In this document: one piece after another, positions 34,255 through 42,931 of the stretch
Layout of the letters: each line of letters starts with the position of its first letter
How positions within the stretch are numbered: the first letter of the stretch is position 1
Assembly: GCA_015057555.1 (NCBI GenBank)
Contig: SVEC01000006.1
Location: 1-52,276, forward strand
Direction: 5' to 3'
Length of the DNA stretch: 52,276 nt
From: Lachnospiraceae bacterium
GTDB taxonomy: Bacteria > Bacillota > Clostridia > Lachnospirales > Lachnospiraceae
The notes under the pieces: model-generated
What the model was told of the DNA's origin: nothing
What the model saw: the letters and a program-made list of their open reading frames with translations, nothing else
Databases searched by the model: none
Translations under genes and position numbers: made by a program

Positions 34255-34950
34255 TTAGAATCTATTTCCTGCCTCTATTAAAGATTTTAGGTTATCTTTT
34301 TCGCCCATATAGGTTTCAAGTCTATGAACCATATAGTCATATCTGTTATATTCAAGCTTTGAATATTTACACAGAGCCTCCACTACAAGCTCAGGTTTTA
34401 AGTTTAATACACTACCAGATGCCAAAAGCATATAAATACCATCATCCTTTTTCTCAAGCTTATATATACCAGGTTTGATGTCTGACATTTCTTCCTTAGT
34501 CTTAGTTTTTTTTATTATTTCTATGGTTTCTTGAGACATAAAACTATCAATATTAGCGATAAGCTGCTGTAAAAAATCATTTTTACATTCTTCATTCTTA
34601 TATATATAATAGTCAGATGCTGTTACCACAGACATAGAAGGTTTTGCTCCTTCCTGAAGCTGTACTATATCAAGAACCTTTACACCCTCAGGCATAGTGG
34701 AATTTAGTCTATTTATCATATCCTCTGTACTTGTTATGCTTTCAAAATCACCATCAAAGTACTCTCCCTCTGATGTCATTCCAAGAGGCATAGGTGCTGC
34801 AAAAGAAATGATTTGGTGTGGTGAAAAGCCCTTAGAATAAGCCACATCAAGCTTAGCTCTTCTTATGGCTTTCTGGAATAATCTCATAATATCAAGGTGT
34901 CCGATGAATCTAAGAACACCGGTTTTAGTGTATTTAATTCTTAGCTTCAA
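34255..34950 (-). CDS. DUF2344 (TIGR03936) protein
   Basis: 231-aa protein of unknown function that habitually follows a TIGR03960 radical SAM gene. Family signatures: LKLRIKYTKTGVLRFIGHLD near the start, SKGFSPHQIISFAAPMPLG and EGEYFDGDF. I start at TTG 34950: GGAGGAGG is 8 bp upstream and the longer ATG frame contains that site. It overlaps the end of the radical SAM gene by 17 bp, so the pair is translationally coupled. A shared role of the two in tRNA or rRNA modification has been suspected because of linkage to RNase G and L21, but is not proven. Confidence 0.85.
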   Translation of the reverse strand: MKLRIKYTKTGVLRFIGHLDIMRLFQKAIRRAKLDVAYSKGFSPHQIISFAAPMPLGMTSEGEYFDGDFESITSTEDMINRLNSTMPEGVKVLDIVQLQEGAKPSMSVVTASDYYIYKNEECKNDFLQQLIANIDSFMSQETIEIIKKTKTKEEMSDIKPGIYKLEKKDDGIYMLLASGSVLNLKPELVVEALCKYSKLEYNRYDYMVHRLETYMGEKDNLKSLIEAGNRF

Positions 34951-36802
34951 AACACACACCTCCTCCATATATAGCAGAACCACAGCCGGAGCAATTCATT
35001 CGACAGTTAGGAGTAACGGTCTCACCCTTTGCTCTTTCCCATTCAGCTATAAGAAATTTTTTTGTAACACCTGCATCGATGTGATCCCAAGGAAGAACCT
35101 CAGTTATGTCACGTTCCCTTGCTGTGTAAAATTCTATATCCACACCATTTTCAGCAAATGTATCCTTATACCTGCCCATATCAAAGTATTCAGTCCAAGC
35201 ATCAAAAATAGCGCCTTTCTTGTATACATCATATATAGTCTTACTAAGTCTTCTGTCACCTCTTGCCAAAACACCCTCGAGAATTGAAATATAAGCGTCA
35301 TGATAAGTAAACTTAAGACTCTTTTTATTTTTCTGCTGCATAAAGGAATCCTTTACATAGTAAGCTCTTCTGGTGAATTCCTCTGGAAGAATCATTGGTG
35401 CCCACTGGAAAGGTGTAAATGGTTTTGGTACAAAATATGATGCTGACGCATTAATCATAACACGACCATTTCTCTTCTCCTTTGGAACTGCATCAAAGTA
35501 TTCCTCCGAAATCTTCTCAGCAAGCTCAGCAATTCCAAGTAAATCTTCATCAGTTTCAGTAGGAAGACCAAGCATAAAGTAGAGCTTAACCTTGTCCCAT
35601 CCACCTATAAATGCCTGACGGCTACCATTTAATATATCTTCCTCAGTTATACCCTTGTTGATAACATTTCTAAGTCTCTGGGTTCCTGCCTCAGCAGCAA
35701 AAGTAAGAGAGCTCTTCTTTATATCCTGCACCTTGCTCATAACATTAAGAGAAAATGCATCGATTCTTAGAGATGGTAGGGATACATTTACATGATCCTC
35801 GTCCTTTAAAGATATAAGGTAAGTTAAAAGCTCATCCAAACACTCATAGTCACTAGAGCTAAGGGAACTTAAGGAGATTTCCTCATATCCAGTATTATCA
35901 AGCATGGCTCTGGCATATTTCTTAAGCATTTCAACATCCTTTTGTCTGGTTGGTCTATAAATCATACCAGCCTGACAGAAACGACAGCCTCTAATACAGC
36001 CACGCATAATTTCCAAGACTACTCTGTCCTGAGTTGCCTTAATATATGGAACCACAGGTGCAAGAGGATAACTTACCTCATTAAAATCAGTAACTACCTG
36101 TCTTTTTATGGTTTTAGAAATATCATCATATTTTGTGGTAATTTCCTTAATCGTACCATCTTCGTTATAGCTAATAATATACATAGAAGGCACATAGATA
36201 CCAGGGATATTAGAAGCCTTTCTAAGGAATTCTTCCTTGTTCATATCTGTATTCTTATACACCTTTATAAGCTCTAAAAGCTCGTCATAGCTGGTTTCAC
36301 CTTCACCTATATAGAACATATCAAAGAAATCAGCTATAGGCTCCGGATTAACAGTACAAGGACCACCTCCGATAACTATAGGCATACCCTTGTTTCTATC
36401 CTTGGAATATAGTGGTATACCTGATAATTCAAGTATTTGTAAGATGTTTGTATAGCACATCTCATACTGAATTGTAATACCAAGCATATCCATATCCATA
36501 ATAGGACTCTGTGTTTCAAGAGTGAAAAGCTTAATGTCCTCTTCCCTCATAACCTTATCTAAATCTGGCCATGGTGAGAAAACTCTCTCACAGTAGGTAT
36601 CCTGGCGCTTATTGAACATATCGTAAAGAATTTGAAGGCCAAGGTATGACATACCTATTTCGTAGACATCTGGAAAGCACATAGCTATTCGAAGGTCAAT
36701 GTTTGATAAGTCTTTTTTTACGATGTTTACTTCATTTCCAATATATCGAGCCGGCTTGTCGATGTTCATAAGAATTCTTTCCGGCAGGGCAAGTTTTGTC
36801 AT
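34934..36802 (-). CDS. TIGR03960-family B12-binding radical SAM protein
   Basis: 622-aa protein: an N-terminal B12-binding-like domain (about 40-180, ANEVNIVKKDLSN... region with GLQILYDMF), a radical SAM domain with the cluster motif CIRGCRFCQ (CxxxCxxC) near residue 260, and a C-terminal extension ending in a Cys-rich cluster (CRMNCSGCGSA). The function is unknown; it is nearly always followed by the DUF2344 gene as here. It starts with ATG 36802 behind AAAGG. The 142-nt branched element precedes it. Confidence 0.9.
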   Translation of the reverse strand: MTKLALPERILMNIDKPARYIGNEVNIVKKDLSNIDLRIAMCFPDVYEIGMSYLGLQILYDMFNKRQDTYCERVFSPWPDLDKVMREEDIKLFTLETQSPIMDMDMLGITIQYEMCYTNILQILELSGIPLYSKDRNKGMPIVIGGGPCTVNPEPIADFFDMFYIGEGETSYDELLELIKVYKNTDMNKEEFLRKASNIPGIYVPSMYIISYNEDGTIKEITTKYDDISKTIKRQVVTDFNEVSYPLAPVVPYIKATQDRVVLEIMRGCIRGCRFCQAGMIYRPTRQKDVEMLKKYARAMLDNTGYEEISLSSLSSSDYECLDELLTYLISLKDEDHVNVSLPSLRIDAFSLNVMSKVQDIKKSSLTFAAEAGTQRLRNVINKGITEEDILNGSRQAFIGGWDKVKLYFMLGLPTETDEDLLGIAELAEKISEEYFDAVPKEKRNGRVMINASASYFVPKPFTPFQWAPMILPEEFTRRAYYVKDSFMQQKNKKSLKFTYHDAYISILEGVLARGDRRLSKTIYDVYKKGAIFDAWTEYFDMGRYKDTFAENGVDIEFYTARERDITEVLPWDHIDAGVTKKFLIAEWERAKGETVTPNCRMNCSGCGSAIYGGGVCFEAKN

Positions 36803-36978
36803 AATTTATTTCCTTTTTGTATATTTTTTATAACAATGAGTCATGCCGCTTCCCAACCGGCTTACACCGATTGGGATCGCGACATTCGTCGTATATAAAT
36901 TCACGCAAATACATCTGTTTTTAAGCAAGCTTAAACATCTATATTTGCGTAAATTTATGCATGACTCATTGTTTATGC
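36803..36978 (-). other. Structured intergenic element: branched palindrome
   Basis: The core spans 36832-36973. Perfect 15-bp terminal arms (AACAATGAGTCATGC at 36832-36846 and its complement at 36959-36973) enclose three inner hairpins: a 10-bp stem at 36851-36876 (TCCCAACCGG / CCGATTGGGA), a small CGAC/GTCG hairpin near 36879-36890, and a long stem at 36898-36955 (arms of 15 nt, then TTTAAG/CTTAAA). In minus-strand RNA each of the two C/A mismatches becomes a G-U pair, so the fold is better on the transcribed strand. It begins 5 bp after the PFL/DUF711 stop. It may be a structured RNA element, a terminator or a MITE; nothing else (no frame, no tRNA) is seen here. Confidence 0.55.
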
Positions 36979-38343
36979 TTAATTTTTGAAGCTATGAATT
37001 GGCGCCGGAATTCTTCCACCTCTATTTATAAATGCATCACATGAGAACTGATTTACAGGCATTATTGGTGCATATCCAAGAAGTCCACCAAATTCTACAG
37101 TCTCTCCTATACCCTTTCCGATTACAGGGATAATTCTAACAGCTGTAGTCTTTTGATTAATCATACCAAGTGCCATCTCGTCTGCAATAATACCTGATAT
37201 AGTGGTTGCCTTAGTATCTCCAGGAATTGCAATCATATCAAGACCTACAGAGCAGACACAGGTCATAGCTTCAAGCTTTTCAAGAGTAAGGGCTCCGGCA
37301 GATACAGCGTCTATCATTCTCTGATCCTCGCTGACAGGAATAAATGCACCTGAAAGTCCACCAACATATGATGAAGCCATAACTCCACCCTTTTTAACCT
37401 GATCGTTTAACATAGCAAGGGCTGCTGTTGTGCCAGGAGCACCTGCAAACTCAAGACCAATCTCCTCTAATATCTCACCAACACTATCTCCTACAGCAGG
37501 AGTTGGTGCAAGAGAAAGATCAATTATACCAAAAGGTACGCCGAGTCGTTCAGAAGCCTCCTTAGCCACAAGCTGTCCAACTCTTGTAATCTTAAATGCA
37601 GTTTTCTTGATAGTTTCACAGAGAACTTCAAAATTCTCTCCACGTACTGTTTCAATTGCAGCCTTAACAACACCGGGACCACTGACACCTACATTTATAA
37701 TTCTGTCAGCCTCAGTAACACCGTGGAATGCACCAGCCATAAATGGATTGTCATCTGGAGCATTACAAAATACAACAAATTTTGCACAGCCAATAGAATC
37801 AGCTTCCTTGGTAAGCTCAGCCGCTTCAAGAATTATCTCACCGATAAGCTTTACAGCATCCATATTAATACCTGTCTTAGTTGAGCCTGCATTAACAGAG
37901 CTACATACCTTGTTGGTAGTCGCTAATGCCTTTGGTATTGAACGAATAAGAAGCTCATCAGCCTTAGTCATTCCCTTTGATACAAGCGCTGAATAACCAC
38001 CTATAAAGTTCACCCCACAGGTAGTTGCCGCAGCGTCAAGAGTTTTAGCTATCTCAACAAAATCGTCCTCAGTCTTACATACAGAACCACCAACTAAAGC
38101 AATTGGTGTAACAGAAATTCTCTTATGTACAATAGGCACACCATACTTTTTAGAAATATCCTGTCCGGTAGATACCAAATCCTTAGCTGAGGTTGTAATC
38201 TTATCATATATTTTCTGGCAGGTTTCCTTTAAATCGGCACCTACACAGTCAAGTAAGCTGATACCCATAGTAATAGTTCTTACATCAAGGTTCATCTTCT
38301 GTATCATTTCATTGGTTTCTATAACTTCATTTATACTAATCAT
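36979..38343 (-). CDS. PFL-family protein (DUF711/UPF0210)
   Basis: 454-aa protein of the UPF0210/DUF711 family, which is related to pyruvate formate-lyase-like folds but lacks known activity. Family blocks: [79 protein letters not shown] and the C-terminal [13 protein letters not shown]. It is paired with an ACT-domain gene 49 bp upstream, an arrangement common in bacteria and archaea. The ACT partner suggests ligand-controlled activity. No physiological role can be read. Confidence 0.9.
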   Translation of the reverse strand: MISINEVIETNEMIQKMNLDVRTITMGISLLDCVGADLKETCQKIYDKITTSAKDLVSTGQDISKKYGVPIVHKRISVTPIALVGGSVCKTEDDFVEIAKTLDAAATTCGVNFIGGYSALVSKGMTKADELLIRSIPKALATTNKVCSSVNAGSTKTGINMDAVKLIGEIILEAAELTKEADSIGCAKFVVFCNAPDDNPFMAGAFHGVTEADRIINVGVSGPGVVKAAIETVRGENFEVLCETIKKTAFKITRVGQLVAKEASERLGVPFGIIDLSLAPTPAVGDSVGEILEEIGLEFAGAPGTTAALAMLNDQVKKGGVMASSYVGGLSGAFIPVSEDQRMIDAVSAGALTLEKLEAMTCVCSVGLDMIAIPGDTKATTISGIIADEMALGMINQKTTAVRIIPVIGKGIGETVEFGGLLGYAPIMPVNQFSCDAFINRGGRIPAPIHSFKN

Positions 38344-38392
38344 AAATTATATGTCCTTCCTTAAGATAATTAGTGAATAATTATTTCAGAAA

Positions 38393-38665
38393 TTAAAGTC
38401 TGTGCATCATATCAAAGATTTCTTCCTGCTGCGCCTTAATCTGAACACCGATTTCTTTACCGATATCAGTCAACTCATCCGCTATCATAGCATGGTCCTT
38501 AGATGCGTTCTCAGTGCTAACAACCATCATCATGTTAAAATATCCATCAACTATAGTCTGGGCTATATCTAAGATATTGATATTGTTCTGAGCGAGGTAA
38601 TTACATACCTTTGCTATAATACCAACCTTGTCCTTACCAAGTACTGTAATAATTGTCTTCTTCAT
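38393..38665 (-). CDS. ACT-domain protein
   Basis: 90-aa single-ACT protein (KTIITVLGKDKVGIIAKVCNYLAQNNINILDIAQTIVDG). It corresponds to the UPF0237 partner usually found before a UPF0210/DUF711 gene. I start at ATG 38665 because AGGAGG lies 9 bp upstream; the longer frame adds an unsupported N-terminal part. Likely a small-molecule-binding regulator of the next gene. Confidence 0.9.
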   Translation of the reverse strand: MKKTIITVLGKDKVGIIAKVCNYLAQNNINILDIAQTIVDGYFNMMMVVSTENASKDHAMIADELTDIGKEIGVQIKAQQEEIFDMMHRL

Positions 38666-38738
38666 TATACTTTTCCTCCTAATTGCTCCAATAAAATTTA
38701 TAATCAATCTGTATAAACAAAACAGACTAATTTACTAA

Positions 38739-39536
38739 TTAAACTAATACAAGTTCACTACAGCAATCTCTGCTGGCTACCTGTAAATTAAAGTCTTTTA
38801 CATCATCTGTAAAAGGATTGTCATTTAATTCCACTTTGACAGTCTCATAGGCTAGTTCTGGATAATTATTTTCCTTACTTAAATGCCCTAAGAAAATAGC
38901 CTTTAGATGATTATTTAATAAACTTCTTATTAGTCTTCCGCTAGCTTCGTTTGAAAGGTGTCCTCTATCACTCATAACTCTTCTTTTAAGCTCGTATGGA
39001 TATGGCCCCACCTGAAGCATTCTTAAATCATGGTTTGATTCTATTAGAATAGCATCAGAATCCTTAAGACAATCAACTAGATAATCATCATAATTACCTA
39101 TGTCAGTAGCTACTGATATTTTCTTACCATCGTTAAATAAGCTATAGCATACTGGATCAACAGCATCATGCCATATACTGTGAGGTATAATATTTATATC
39201 ACCAATAGTAAATTCATTGTCTGGTTCGATAGGCTTAAGTAATCCAATATCAAAATCACCTAAAGTTTTGCACTTTGTAATTTCAACACAGGTATCCTCT
39301 GTTGCATATATAGGAATTCCATAAGCTCTAGAAATAACTCCTATTGCTCTTATATGGTCAATATGCTCATGAGTAATTAAGATACCATTTATATCAGTAA
39401 AATCAATCTCTATACTTCTTAAACCATCCTGTATTCTTTTTTTTGTTATGCCAACATCAACTAAAATATTAGTACTATCTGTACCAATAAAGGTACAATT
39501 ACCACTGCTCCCGCTGGCAATGCTCATCATTTTCAT
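38739..39536 (-). CDS. MBL-fold metallohydrolase (YycJ/WalJ type)
   Basis: 265-aa metallo-beta-lactamase-fold protein. The start SIASGSSGNCTFIGTD and metal motif ITHEHIDHIRAIGV (HxHxDH) are clear, with IPHSIWHDAVDPVCY and GHLSNEASGRL later. It belongs to the YycJ/WalJ group (nuclease-like). Unlike in Bacillus, it is not beside walKR; here it lies in the ftsY-ilvA operon between the ASKHA and ACT genes. Confidence 0.88.
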   Translation of the reverse strand: MKMMSIASGSSGNCTFIGTDSTNILVDVGITKKRIQDGLRSIEIDFTDINGILITHEHIDHIRAIGVISRAYGIPIYATEDTCVEITKCKTLGDFDIGLLKPIEPDNEFTIGDINIIPHSIWHDAVDPVCYSLFNDGKKISVATDIGNYDDYLVDCLKDSDAILIESNHDLRMLQVGPYPYELKRRVMSDRGHLSNEASGRLIRSLLNNHLKAIFLGHLSKENNYPELAYETVKVELNDNPFTDDVKDFNLQVASRDCCSELVLV

Positions 39537-39548
39537 AGTATCACTCTT

Positions 39549-40679
39549 TTATATATAATTCATATTGTTAATTAACAAATCCTGGTAATATGGAAGATTT
39601 GACATTTGTATAATTTTAATATCCTTTTCTATGTAATAGTCTATAGGATATGTATCGCTATGGTTTGTCAATATTCTAATGGCTCCCTTTAAGCTGGTAT
39701 TACCTACTATTTTAATCTTATTACTTAAATATTCAGGTATAAGACCAATATATGTAGCATTTTCAATATTAAGATAGAATCCAAATCCACCTGCAATATA
39801 TACATTATTAATATTGGATATGTCAATATTAGATTCTTTTATTAATATCTCTATACCAGTTTTAATAGCAGCCTTCGCTAGCAATATTTCTCTTAATATA
39901 TCAGCAGAGATATGAACTCCCATTATATCCAAACCACTTTGCAGAAATGTATCCTCTAAAATGCCTTCCCTACTGATTTTTCCGGCTTTTATCCCCACAG
40001 CAATAGCATCGATTAATGTACTACCATATACATTTTCACATCTGCTTGAAGCTTCAAAGGCCGGTCCGCAGGCACAAGAGGTGGAATAATAATTTTCTCC
40101 ATCATATAAAACCATCTCTCCATTTGTTCCTAAATCTAAAAATAAATATGAGTCATATTCTTTAGCATCATATTTATTTTCTATATAGAATAATCCTGAT
40201 AAAACATCTCCGCCGATAAAAGCTGAAGAACAACCGGTTAAAATTACAGGACAATTTAAAGACAATTCATTATTAAATAAATCCTTAGAATCAACAATAA
40301 CCGATTTATCAAGCTTATGATTAAAAGGATACGAGCCTAATTCTTCTAAATCATACTGTAATAAAATACTTATCATAGTTGTATTTCCACTGATACATAC
40401 TTTATTAATAGATGACACATATAAGTTATTTGTAGTTACAAGTTTATTAATATGTTCATTTAATGACGCAATTAACAAATCCTTCATAGTTTTTATAAAG
40501 GATTTGTCACGAACCGCTGTATTTATTCTAGTGATTACATCTTTGCCATATAAGCTTTGAGGATTTTTGAAATAAGAGGTATCAACAATATATCCACTTT
40601 TATCAATAATGGCGAGTTCGACAGACGTAGTGCCTAAATCTACAGCTATTTTTAATTCACAAATAGAATTTTCCATCAT
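39549..40679 (-). CDS. DUF4445/ASKHA-domain protein
   Basis: 376-aa ATPase-fold protein of the ASKHA type: AVDLGTTSVELAI near the N-terminus, YLFLDLGTNGEMVLYDGE and NVYIAGGFGFYLN. These domains form the C-terminal half of corrinoid reductive activators (RACE), but the N-terminal ferredoxin-like domain with Cys motifs is missing here, so the protein is a domain-only version. The stop of ilvA and the ATG overlap (TAATG). The substrate is unknown; a role with a corrinoid protein is possible, and no such methyltransferase is in the window. Confidence 0.8.
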   Translation of the reverse strand: MMENSICELKIAVDLGTTSVELAIIDKSGYIVDTSYFKNPQSLYGKDVITRINTAVRDKSFIKTMKDLLIASLNEHINKLVTTNNLYVSSINKVCISGNTTMISILLQYDLEELGSYPFNHKLDKSVIVDSKDLFNNELSLNCPVILTGCSSAFIGGDVLSGLFYIENKYDAKEYDSYLFLDLGTNGEMVLYDGENYYSTSCACGPAFEASSRCENVYGSTLIDAIAVGIKAGKISREGILEDTFLQSGLDIMGVHISADILREILLAKAAIKTGIEILIKESNIDISNINNVYIAGGFGFYLNIENATYIGLIPEYLSNKIKIVGNTSLKGAIRILTNHSDTYPIDYYIEKDIKIIQMSNLPYYQDLLINNMNYI

Positions 40680-41896
40680 TAAAATATCGCTTTCTGCTTC
40701 TTTTCTATAGGTCTGTAGCCCTTATCATCAAGAACTTTAAGGATTTGATCCTTATGCTCAGGTCCAAATGCTTCTATTGTGATAACAAGCTCCACCGCTG
40801 CATTTCTATTAACAGTAACAAACTGATTATGCTCAAGCTTAATAATATTACCATTCTGTGATGCGATTACACCTGCAACATTTTGAAGTTCTCCTGGTTT
40901 GTCAGGAAGAAGTACAGATACTGTAAATATTCTGCTTCTGGCAATAAGTCCATGCTGTACTACTGATGAAAATGTGATTACATCCATATTACCACCACTT
41001 AAAATACTTACTACCTTTTTACCCTCGCTTGGAAGATGCTTAAGGGCAGCAACTGTAAGTAATCCACTGTTTTCAACAAGCATTTTATGGTTTTCAAGCA
41101 TATCTAAAAACGAAACTATAAGCTCGCTATCCTCAATGGTGATTATATCATCAAGATTGTCTTTAATGTATGGAAATATTTTACTTCCTGGAGTTTTAAC
41201 AGCTGTTCCATCAGCAATGGTATTGACACTTTCTAGAGTTACAACCTCATTGCTTAAAAAGGATGCCTTAAGACAGGCTGCACCTGATGGTTCAACACCT
41301 ATTACCTTTATATTTGGATTAAGCTTTTTTGCAAGGGTAGCAACACCAGTTGCTAAACCTCCTCCACCAATTGGTACAAGAATAATGTCTACAAATGGAA
41401 GCTCTTTTAAAATTTCCATAGCAACGGTACTCTGACCGGTAGCTACATCCAAATCATCAAATGGATGAATAAAAGTATAACCCTCATCTTCGGCAAGCTT
41501 TAATGCATGCTGGCAGGCTTCATCGTATACGTCTCCATGTAAAACAACTTCAGCACCATAGGCTTTTGTTCTATTTACCTTGATTAAAGGTGTTGAAGTA
41601 GGCATTACAATTATTGCTTTACAACCATAAGCTTTAGCAGCATAAGCTACACCCTGGGCATGGTTACCCGCTGATGCGGTAATAAGACCTTTTGCTCTTT
41701 CCTCATCAGTTAATGTACTAATTTTATAATAAGCTCCTCTAATCTTGTATGCACCTGTAAGCTGCATATTTTCTGGTTTGAGATAAACCTTGTTACCAGT
41801 TTGATTTGAAAAAAACTCACTTTCTATAAGTGGTGTGGGATGAATAACTCTCTGTACCACATTATAGGCTTCTTCAAACTTTTCAAGTGTTAACAT
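40679..41896 (-). CDS. ilvA: Threonine ammonia-lyase
   Basis: PLP enzyme that deaminates threonine to 2-oxobutanoate, first step to isoleucine (or catabolic). 405 aa. PLP Lys in LKPENMQLTGAYKIRGAYYKI (near residue 53), PLP phosphate glycines in VPIGGGGLATG, and an ACT-like C-terminal regulatory region (residues ~330-400, VSVLLPDKPGELQNVAGVI). The single short C-terminal domain resembles the catabolic TdcB-type with ACT rather than the two-domain biosynthetic enzyme, so the role is left open. It follows ftsY by 12 bp. Confidence 0.93.
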   Translation of the reverse strand: MLTLEKFEEAYNVVQRVIHPTPLIESEFFSNQTGNKVYLKPENMQLTGAYKIRGAYYKISTLTDEERAKGLITASAGNHAQGVAYAAKAYGCKAIIVMPTSTPLIKVNRTKAYGAEVVLHGDVYDEACQHALKLAEDEGYTFIHPFDDLDVATGQSTVAMEILKELPFVDIILVPIGGGGLATGVATLAKKLNPNIKVIGVEPSGAACLKASFLSNEVVTLESVNTIADGTAVKTPGSKIFPYIKDNLDDIITIEDSELIVSFLDMLENHKMLVENSGLLTVAALKHLPSEGKKVVSILSGGNMDVITFSSVVQHGLIARSRIFTVSVLLPDKPGELQNVAGVIASQNGNIIKLEHNQFVTVNRNAAVELVITIEAFGPEHKDQILKVLDDKGYRPIEKKQKAIF

Positions 41897-41908
41897 ATTA
41901 TAATCTCC

Positions 41909-42919
41909 TTATAGGTCAAACAAATCATCGTCAGGCTTTATTTCTTCAATGTTTGAATCAATAATCATTTCAATATCAGAATGAATTTCAAAATCTGAAA
42001 ATAAAGCAGTTACATAATTATTTGGATCAAACCTCTGTAAATCTTCAATTTTTTCACCAATACCTATGTATTTTACAGGTACGTTAAGCTCAGATTGAAT
42101 TGCAATGGCTATACCGCCCTTTGCAGTTCCATCAAGCTTTGTGATTATAATACCGTTAATCTCTGTTACTGAACTAAATTGTCTAGCCTGTTCTAAGGCA
42201 TTTTGTCCTGTAGTACCATCAAGAACAATTAGAGATTCTACATTTGCTTCTGGATATTCTTTATCGATAATTCTTCTCATCTTAGCAAGCTCATCCATAA
42301 GGTTTTTCTTATTGTGGAGTCTACCAGCTGTATCAACTAGTAAAATATCTGTATTTCTAGCCTTGGCAGCAGCTACAGCATCATAAACTACTGCAGATGG
42401 ATCTGCGCCTTCATTTTGAGCAATGATTTCTACACCGGCTCTATTTGACCAAGTTTTAAGCTGGTCAATGGCAGCAGCTCTAAATGTATCTGCAGCAGCC
42501 ATAAGAACCTTTTTGCCTTGAGCCTTATACTGTGCAGCAAGCTTACCTATAGAAGTAGTTTTACCTACACCATTAACACCGATTACAAAAACTACAGTTT
42601 TTTTGTCTTCAAAGTCATAAGCACTTTCATCTACAGACATTTGATCTCTTATGATATTAATAACAAGCTCTTTGCAGGCTTCAGCTTCTTTAATATGTAG
42701 CTCTTTAACTTTATCTTTTAAATCATCAATGATTTTTTCTGTAGTTTCAAAACCCATATCACTCATAACTAAGGTTTCTTCTAACTCATCATAGAAATCA
42801 TCATCAAGCTCACTTGCTTTAAAAAGATTATTAAAGCTTTCAGCTATATTATTTCTGGTTTTAGAAAGACCTTCTCGAAGTCTTTTAAAAAAACCCTTCT
42901 TCTCCTTTACTTCTTCCAT
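41909..42919 (-). CDS. ftsY: Signal recognition particle receptor FtsY
   Basis: 336-aa SRP receptor GTPase. Acidic/basic N-terminal A region ([18 protein letters not shown]), four-helix N domain, and G domain with [40 protein letters not shown] and [10 protein letters not shown]. It has no membrane span and is the usual smc neighbour. Confidence 0.96.
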   Translation of the reverse strand: MEEVKEKKGFFKRLREGLSKTRNNIAESFNNLFKASELDDDFYDELEETLVMSDMGFETTEKIIDDLKDKVKELHIKEAEACKELVINIIRDQMSVDESAYDFEDKKTVVFVIGVNGVGKTTSIGKLAAQYKAQGKKVLMAAADTFRAAAIDQLKTWSNRAGVEIIAQNEGADPSAVVYDAVAAAKARNTDILLVDTAGRLHNKKNLMDELAKMRRIIDKEYPEANVESLIVLDGTTGQNALEQARQFSSVTEINGIIITKLDGTAKGGIAIAIQSELNVPVKYIGIGEKIEDLQRFDPNNYVTALFSDFEIHSDIEMIIDSNIEEIKPDDDLFDL

Positions 42920-42931
42920 AATCTTATCCTC

